From Chromera velia (Eukaryota; Sar; Chromeraceae): a stretch of DNA of 25,015 bases. A model generated the notes under the pieces. It worked only from the letters and a program-made list of their open reading frames with translations, was not told the origin of the DNA and searched no databases. Made by a program: the position numbers and the translations under genes. Each line of letters begins with the position of its first letter. The first letter of the stretch is position 1. The stretch lies in assembly GCA_018398765.1 (NCBI GenBank), contig JAHBMJ010005754.1:5001-30015 (forward strand), written 5' to 3'. Shown piece after piece: positions 1 to 8,915 of this stretch.

Positions 1-113
1 ACCCCCAACCTTTTCTTATTAGACTTATTTTCGTTCCGCTGTCTGCTTAATTTTTGCCTTCCAATCCAATTTCCACGGGCCTTCCTTGCATTTTTTGAAC
101 GAACTGCATGCAG
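1..113 (+). other. End of an upstream intron
   Basis: Bases 1-113 are pyrimidine-rich and end in GAACTGCATGCAG, matching the acceptor style of the gene's other introns. The reading frame of the ligand-binding domain becomes recognisable just after it, so the exon is placed at 114 and the gene is assumed to continue upstream of the window. Confidence 0.55.
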
Positions 114-2239
114 ATGTTGCTGTGAGCACAGTTGCCGGTCTGAAGGCACAGTTTCCCTCTGCCGTGCTGCTGTTTAAGGTCGAGGTCGAGGCCGAGAAGA
201 TTGCCGCAGGGACGGACCTCTTCGACTCGGCAGTGGACCTGATGGTGGGATCTGATGTTAAGGTTAGTCTAGTCAAGGCATGCACAGGACTTTTGGTGGG
301 GCTGGAGAAGACTTAGTCAGGCAGGTGTCGCTTCGTCAGGAGGGCCACCTGCTCGCAAAGGTATCTGAAAGACGTCAAGTCAAGTCGGTACATGGGGGGT
401 GCTGTACCTCTCTTCGCATTTCGCAAACGACTTACTGCAAACGTGTGACATCACAGAGGACTGATCTGATCGAAACCTTCACTCTTCCATGCAATAAGTA
501 TTGGTAGGGACTCCCTGTATGTTCATCCCCTGCAGGTCGTGGTCATTGCGGGTTTCTCCAATTTCATCCTGGGGCTCTGGTGTGCGGCCTTCAAGAAGGG
601 GTTCTATGGAGACGACATTATGTACATATACACTAACTGGTCAGACAATGCGTGAGTTGCATAGAGAGAAAAATATGAGGGTGGATGGGGGGTTTTGGAC
701 TTTTCTGTGACACAGCCGGGATTTAACTTCTCTTCTTGCACTGTACTTCTGACGCACTTCTGTTTTTCCACGCCTGCCGCGTGCACATTTGCAGGTTTGA
801 AAAGGATTTCATGATCACAGCCTCGATGCTGACAGACTGCACGACCGCACAAGTTCTTTCAGCCTCCAGCAATGCTCTGGGCATAGAAGGGCCGTATTTT
901 CCTCTGGACTCCTCTGCTGAGGCCTCGACGCAAATGAGCAACGGCAGAACTCCGACAAAGGTCAAGACAGAATACCTGGCAGCGTGCGGGTCCGCGTGCA
1001 ACGAGGTGGGTAGGTACGTGAGGTGTTTCTGTCCTTCTCCAACTTGGCTTCTTGACTGGAACTTCGACATTCATTCGCTGCGTCCCTCTTTCCTTCCTTC
1101 CTTTCTGTGTCTGATAAGCATTTGTAAGGACGTCAGGTGGAGATGGAAGTGCTTGTATGATTGTCCTCCTCCCTCCTTTCTCTGCAGGCTCTTGCCGCCC
1201 TGTACTACGATGCGATGTGGGACTCCTTCTATGCACTCCACAACTTCATGAACAACGCGGCAACATGGACCGCAAATGGGCTGAGTTCCTCTGGTCAGCT
1301 TGACTTGTCCTCTCGACGATTCACATGTTTCTTTCTGTCTCCTACTTTTCTGTCACCCGTTCTGTAGCTTTTTATAGCGGTTGGCCTTTTACAAGGCCCT
1401 CTGTCTTCCTTCGAGAACTTGAACATGCCCATTTGAGTTCTGCTTCAAGATACTTCCCTCCTCTCTTAAAGCTCTACTGCTCCATGCATCCACTGTTTGC
1501 CCATGAGGTCTTTCCTCTGTTTGCTGATCGATCAGCAATTGAAATCTTCTGTGACTGCTGGATGGATTGTCTGAATGCACGTACAGACTTCGGCACCTCC
1601 ACGGACCCCAAAAGGACACAACTGTTCGATGGCCTCTACGCGCAGTTTCTCTTCAACAGTTTCACGGGGGTTACCGGGAGCCTCACACACGATGCCAGCA
1701 GAGACAGGGAAGGCAGACTAACTATCAGGTGGGTCGGTGTTGTGAGGGGCACTGGGGATTGATGGGTTGCATAGTGTGCAGAAAGACAACACAGCGATTC
1801 GGAGAGCTTATGCTGGATAGGTTGCTCGCCTAGTGTTTGGTTAGCATGCTCTCCTGGACTGAATGGGTGTCTCCTAGTTAACTGCCTGTAAGCCTGATGA
1901 ATGCACGCGTATCCATGCAGGTGGATCGACTGGAAGTCTAGAGGTGGAGAGGTCATCACAGTGGGCGTTTGGGATCACACAACGAGTCAGTGAGTAAGCA
2001 CTGCCCCTCAATCTTCTTCTAACTCATTTTCTTCTGCGCATATGGAGGATTTCATTTTTTTTTTCATACGGCCCTCGCTTACGTTTGCAAAGAAAGGAAG
2101 GAAGGAAGGAAGGAAGGAAGGATCCGTTCTTGTTCAGATGAAGTAGAGACCTTTTCCTCATGCAGGTCTCTCGAATCTTTCTTGTCTCTGAAGGACAGCA
2201 GCATGACATCAAATATTGGCCGTTTCTACAGGATCCATG
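114..2239 (+). other. Type-1 periplasmic-binding-like ligand domain (exons 1-7)
   Basis: The joined exons read like the second half of a GABA-B/ANF-receptor ligand-binding domain. Recognisable stretches are a valine-rich strand then GFSNFILGLWC, which is the position where family members carry the hydrophobic strand and the helix with a Cys. Next come YIYTNWSDNA (family: a Trp-containing strand before a loop), TDCTTAQVLSA, then the helix ALAALYYDAMWD (family: AYDAVWA), and FNSFTGVTGSLTHD followed by DREG (family: F.GVTG.V.FD..GDR). The first lobe must lie upstream of the window. The domain end merges directly into the Cys-rich region in the 2379 exon. Ligand-contacting residues cannot be assigned without an alignment. 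Confidence 0.72.
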
Positions 2240-3271
2240 GTACAGTTTGCAACCCGTCATGCTTTTAGATAGAGACGTGCTCATCATACATATGCACATC
2301 GAACAAGCACTCGGTTTTTTCAGCCCGATATACTAGTCTCCCGCTTGCGTCTTTATTTTCCTCTCATCATACTGCCAGATTGTGCAGATGCAGTTTCCTG
2401 GCAGAGTACTTTCTATCTGCGCGACGGCCAGACCCACGCTCCTTCCAATGGACAGACGGCCACCTTTCCAGACGCTCCCGTGACATGTCCTGCCGGCACA
2501 CAGAGAAATGCCTCTCTAACCTGCGAGCCTTGTCCTGCCGGTCAGATGAATAGCCAGGAGGACTCAACGTGTGTGGACTGTGGGGTGGGCACTTACTCCA
2601 GCACCACAGGGGCGGTGGAGTGTCAGATGTGCCCTACAGGAACTTTCGCCTTCGGAGAAGGTCTGTCTGTCCGTGGGTTCTCTTTTTGCTTTAATTGAGT
2701 TTGAAAAAGGGTGGCACAAGGTGTTAGGGAAGGGTTGTATGACTTTCTGTACAGCCATTGGACTGCTAGACTTCTTTTTCCGATATTACTGAATATTTAT
2801 ATTCCTCTTGCGCTGTGTGCAAACACCAGAATTCTCTTTTCTTTTCAGTATGCGTGAACGTTCAGTGAATGCCCTGGCATCACCGCATCATTTGCCCTTT
2901 TTTCTCTTCTCCATGTTTATTCTGCCTTTAGGGACGGAAACGTGCAAGAATTGCACAGTCAGGAGGGCAAGAGCAGCAGGAACTGAGGCCTCTGAGTGTC
3001 TCTGGTCTGTCTGTGTACTTCTATACCTCCCTCTTCCCTTTTTTTTTGCCTCTTCCTTTGGGTCTTTCTTTCTCTGATCTTCTTTTTGTCGCTCCACACT
3101 GAATGGGATTCAATGGGTTTTTTTATTTCATTTTCATTTTGCTTCAATTTTCCTCCTGTTAGAGTGCGTGGGCTTCTTCTGTCAGCTTGCTTTTCCTCTT
3201 TTTGTTTTGAAAGCTGTGGGTTGATCCGGATTTTGGAGGCGACCTGCCATTTAGGCCTGCATGTGGGTGTA

Positions 3272-3313
<42 letters not shown>

Positions 3314-6300
3314 TGTGTCCATCTATGCAGATGTGAGATTGGGTACTACCAGGAGACAGAAGGCCAAGCCGCGTGCATCAAGTGTCCCCCCACCTTCACG
3401 ACACTCTCAACAGGAGCCATCACTGCCTCAGACTGTCGATGTCCCCAAGACACTTACCTCGACAGAAAGGTACGCGGGCCTTCGGCCATCTCAATTCAGC
3501 AAATCGATGCATTTTTGAGAAAAGATGGGAAAGGAAAATGTCGATATTCCATGCGTATCGGAATCCAAAACATGCCATGCCCACCGTCTTCTCATTCAGT
3601 GGCGGTGCAATATAAGGCATCAGATGAATACTGCAGACGTGCCTGCTCATTTCGCATGCACTTTCACTTATGGACACAAAAAATGGGAAACACTTCTTGC
3701 ATGACGCAACGCATCTTTCGATCCAAATTTACAGAAAAATGAGTGCACCACCTGTACGTCTCCCTTCGGAGAACTTGTCTGCCCGGGAGATACAGGTCTG
3801 CCCTCCCTCAGCACTGGGTTCTGGGCCCTCCCCTTGGAATCGGAAGAGGCGGCTTCAGCGTTTGAGAAAGCGACCATTTATATCTGCAAGTCCATCGTTC
3901 TGTGCACTTCGCGCTCTCTCTTATTCTTCACTCCCGCTCCCTCTGTCTCTGTCTTTGTCTCTCTTTCGCTTTCTCCCTTTTTCTGTTCCTCTCCCTCTTT
4001 CCCTCTTTCCCTCTGTCAATCTCTTCCCCCCTCTGTGTACATATGTGTGTGTGTATGTGTGTGTGTGTATGTGTGTGTGTGTGTGTGTTTGTGTATGTGT
4101 TGTCGCCGTGTATGCCCGCAGTCTTTGCGCTAAATACCGGTAGGTTCAATGAGGCGTTGCATGAGTTCGCTTCTGACCCGGATGGACTCTTGTTTTTTTT
4201 CTGTCCAGTTCCAATTTCTGTGCTTTAGCCGTTCGACGCGATGTCTGCAGAGATCGCGATGCCTGTGTGGGGGGTCCTCTCGTTTTTTCTAATGGGACCT
4301 CCACCAACAGCAGCAGCGCCTTTGCCTCCTCCTCCTCGTCTGACTTTAGCGTCTCCTCAGCTCTGTGCAAGGGAAACCGAGTGGGGTTTGCGTGCAACGA
4401 TTGTCCCAGCGGGTATCATAAGGTCAGCATGAGCGACGGGTTTTTGGTTTCTCTGAACATGGTGTCGCTATTCTCCCTGCAGGGTTGAAAGATCAGAATT
4501 CTTCCGTGAGGTTCCCATGGACCTTGTCATCGTGAGGCATCGTGAGGATGCATGGGTATTTTGCCGCACATTCCATCTTGAAAATCGCTGATCGATCTTC
4601 GTGACTTGCCTTCCTTCCCTTTGTATGCAGAACAACAACGCCGACTGTTCTCCTTGTATTGGCAATTTCTCCTGGCCGATCCTGGTCCTCTTTGTGTCGT
4701 GTGTGGCTCTGATGATCTTTTTGTACTACAACATCAACTCTTGGTACACACCCAAATGCATGCCTCTGTCGTCTGCAATGACGGCAGCTACCCTAACAAT
4801 CGTCTTCTTGCAGGTGCATGCGTGCATGCGTGCGTGCGTGCATGCATGCATGAGGTTTCTTTTCTTTTATCGTTTGCACTAAGAGGTCACTCTATTCCTT
4901 CGTGTACGTTTTGTGACGCACGCATTCCAAAGCACACGCACCCCACCACCCACCACTACCCCCCCATCCCACCAACCCGCCGCCAACTAACCGCAAGACC
5001 CTTCACCCCCAAAACGCAAAACAACCCACCAAAAGCAACAACTACAAAAATCCCCAACACAAAACAAAGCCCCCCGCCCCCCCACAAACACAACACAACA
5101 CCATACCCCACAGACAGTTCGACGCACGCCGCATTTCAAAAGTTGTTCTGAAGGGAAGAGCAGCCGACGAGGGAAAAGTAACTGGCAATTAGTGTTCTGT
5201 CTACCCAAAAGAAGAAACAAACTGAGTCGACATACACGCACACATACGCATGGACACAGACAGCTGATACTTTCACTACACACATATTCAATATGTCGGT
5301 CCGTGTATGTATGAATGCAGCAAGTGAGCGTCCTGGCCAGCATCGACATTGCCTATCCAGAAATTCTCAAGGCCATCTCGAGGGCGGTCAGAGTTCTCAC
5401 CGTTGACCTGGATGCGCTGCAGTGGTCCGTTCGTCAATTAGAAATGAAAAGCGGAAATCTTCTGTCATGACAAGAGGCCCTTGATACCCAGAGGCAGTAC
5501 GGCAGTTTAATTTATTTTACCCTCAACGCTTTCATGCAGCACAGGCATTAATTGTAACAATATAGAGTGTGCATGTATGCAGCTGTGTCTCCTTTCCTCT
5601 CCGTGCATGCATGCAGGGACTGCATGGTCGAGTCCCGAGACCCCATGAATGTGTATGCCTTCCGTCTGGGCTTGCCTCTAATGATTTCCGGGGTCCTCTT
5701 TGCTCTCCTCGGGATGACCCACTTGCTGCATCTCTGCTTGGGTGAACGTCTAATGCTGTGGGAATTGAATAAGGCGAGTTGAATCAAGGGAGGTGACACC
5801 AGCAAGCATCAAGCCCTTTTCAAACATAGTGGTAGAAGGGAGGAGGAAGGGTGAAAGCGGGGAAAGATAAGAGAGTCACTCACCAAGTTACGGCCAGAGG
5901 AGTTTTCAGACCGTGCAAGTATCACTGTCTTGCGGCAGGAGAGTCCAAACGCAACATTCTCTCATTCCCTTTTCTCGGCCGATATGCGATTCGTGTTTGC
6001 TGTAATCCAACTATCCCTCACAGTCGCTAGCCCCCCTCTGTCATCCTGTTGCTGCTGGTTTGTGCAGACAATCAACACTTTGGGTTTCATCATTTTGGTT
6101 CTGTACATCTGGATGTCAGTCTGCATGTATGTTTTTTATTCGAAGCTTTTATACGTCCTCCATTTGTATATATGGTGTATATGAAAATGTGGTTGAGTGC
6201 CACCTTTTCGAGTCTACTTTGGACACGCGCCCCGATTGTCTGCGGTGCGTTATGGGGTCGTGAACTAATTCCTGCGGTGTCTTGCAAAAAAAGTGGCGGC

Positions 6301-8827
6301 AAAGGATGGACGTGCCTATAGGCTGACGGATTTTGCGACAGGCAGAACGTTTTCCATGTGTGATCTTTCCTGATGTTCCTCTCTCTCTCCCTCTCCCTCT
6401 CTCTCTCTCTCTCTCTTTTTCTCTCGATCTGTCTGTCTTTGTCAATGCTTATGCATGTGAGGCTCCAACCTAGAAATGATTGCTCGCCTGTGTTGTATGT
6501 ACGCAGCTGTGTGTCTGCCCTCGCTGCTTTCGACTGTCGACAAAACCCTTCTGGCGACCTGATCTTGAGGGAGTACCCTTCCATCTTCTGTGGAAGCAGA
6601 GGTCGGTTTTTGTTCAGCTTGGTCGAAGCCTTTTTCTCTTCTTCTCTCTCCTTACCTCTACCCCCTCCCCCCCCCCCCNNNNNNNNNNNTGTGTGTGTGT
6701 GTGTGTGTGTGTGTGTGTCTGTCTGTCTCTGACAGTGTGTGTCTATATGTACGTGCGTGCGTGCGTGTGTGGGAGCACGTGTTTGTAAGTGACCCTACTG
6801 CTACAAATGTCTTTTTTCTTTCTTTGTTTCTTTCTTGCAGAGCATTTTTGGTTCCAGCTTCTTGGCTAGTTTGGCGTCGCTCTGTACATTGTAACTGTAT
6901 TTGTCTTCATCACGGTGGTTCTCTTCAAGGCACCGGTATGGAACAATGCTTTTGAAGGCTTCGGTGTTAGGTGAGTAGAGTGCAGAGAATCAATCAAGTT
7001 TCTCAGAGTCAAATGACACACACACTGAAACGGATTCAAATTTGAGAAGACAGTAGAATGCACTGAAAAAAGTTGTTGTGAAGACGTTTTTGGTCCGTGT
7101 GTCTACTCGTCCGCATTTTTTGAGTCAAGAAAGGTCCCCCCTTTTCCCGTTTTTCTTTTTGACTTTCAGACTAGTGCACCGAACCCCAATCAAGTGAGCT
7201 GAGGGGTAAGCAAGACACTAGCACCGGCAAAGGCCTTTGCATGAGATCAAGCAGGTCCTCTACTTTCGTCTTACTGGAGGTTTTCTTTGACAAATCAAAG
7301 CAGCTTAGGCCGCAGAGAACTGTGGGTCCGAAGCCTGCTCATTTGAGCACACGCTCACTGTTTGGCCCCGTGCTCCTCGTGTGTAAATGCGTCTTCTTTT
7401 TGTGTTGATAGAAATGAATATCCTGTGTGTGTGCAGATACAAATTTCTGTTCGTCAGATTTCAGCCTCGATACTGGTGGTGGGGCCTGGTGTCCACTCTT
7501 TATGTCAGTCGGTCTTTCGACACGATCATGTCCATACTTCCACAAAAAAAGAAATCATGTACACGAAAAACCTTTGAGACCCAGCCAAATGGTCAGATAC
7601 TGCATTGGAAAGGGAGGGAAGGAAAGCGGAGATTTTCATTCTGACAGACTAACAGATGGACACTGTCTCACAGAGAGAGCAAAAGCGAAGGCGAGTTGAC
7701 CCTTTAAAAGACTGGAGAATACCAGAGGTCATTGTTTAGGTCCTTACAGTCGACTCTTCGTGAGGAGCCAAATTGGTTTGTGTAGGCTAACAATCCGTTA
7801 AAAGAGAATAATTGAAAGCACTTCTTGTTTTTCTGAATTTTGAAAAGTCCAAAACCCCCCCGCTCGTCGTTTTCCTGAATTTTGGTTGGAGGGCCGTTGA
7901 TTTCATGCCTGTATGCCTGTCTGTGCATGTTCGCCTGCAAAATTTTCTCGTCGCACTTGCACCTCTGTTAGAACCAGGTGGGGTCGGTCGGTGGATCGGT
8001 CTGCGATGCCTGATCATTTTCTTCTCTCTATTTGTGCCTTCCGTATTCGATGTCATCTTTTTGCTGTCTTTGTCTAAGGCCAGGATGGATTTTTTCTCTC
8101 CATTTCATTTCGCTTTCTCAAATTTTCCCCCTTGGCCTTTTCTTATTCCAGACGGCTCCTTCCTTTGCTTCTCCGACACTACAACTTTAACATCCTTCCT
8201 GTTTAAAGACGTTTTTTCCCCCTTTGCGTGAACACGTGAGTCCAATGCCGCCAGCGTTGTGGTCCTGAGTCATTCTTGGTATGCTCCTCTTTGTGGGGTG
8301 TCCTTGCACATCTCCATTTCACTATCTATCTTGTAAATTCTGTATCTTTGAGCATGACCGCAAACCCTCTCTCCTCCTTCAGATGACTGCCGGATTGCCG
8401 TTTGCATCCTCTTCATCTTCACGACAGTGATCCTCATCGTACAGGTGTCAGTTCAAATGCCTGCCTGCCTGGCTGCCTGCTTATGTCTGGTCTGGACCGA
8501 ATAGTCAACAAATTTTTCTCTTTGCGTGTCCAACTTCGATTTGGTTCTGTCTTCTTGCATATCCTTGCACTTCCTTCCGACAGAAGCGTCGCCCCCAGCT
8601 TTGAGCTTTCTGATTTCACCGCACGTTTCGAAAGATCGAGGCTCCCTTCAGCGTCTCCGACTTCGCAACTGTTCCTTTCAGTCTCCTCTCTTCGATCTCT
8701 TTTGCCCTTCCTTGCGGTGTCCCTCCTCTTTTTGGCCCCTGGTCGGGCACGAAGGAGAAGCAACGAGATCTTTTTTTCTCATGCAACAGCGTTTTTCAGC
8801 AGTCCATCATACCTCTTCTTCTTCTTC

Positions 8828-8867
<40 letters not shown>

Positions 8868-8876
8868 CTCACTCTC

Positions 8877-8915
<39 letters not shown>

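Larger units (their letters stand above)
2379..4422 (+). other. Cys-rich GCC2/GCC3-type repeats (exons 8-12)
   Basis: After splicing, the segment shows repeated C-P-x-G-T ... C-x2-C units. Examples are CPAGTQRNASLTCEPCPAGQ, CVDCGVGTYSSTTGAVEC, CQMCPTGTF and CEIGYYQETEGQAACIKCP. This spacing is that of ephrin-receptor-like/GCC2_GCC3 and TNFR-like modules, which form small disulfide-bonded extracellular units. The 2932-2995 exon supplies a short unit with CKNC. The later part (3735-4422) is less regular: it has a GFW segment, a Ser-rich insertion (about 4308-4350), and a final CNDCPSGYHK just before the first membrane segment. Exon 9 ends at GA|GTGTCT, because the alternative GT nine bases on would create a stop. 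Confidence 0.75.

Noticed and set aside
4601-5349. Open frames across 4601-5151 and its complement as separate genes
   Set aside because: They run from a real exon through microsatellite and A/C-only intron sequence; protein text is lost after 4813.
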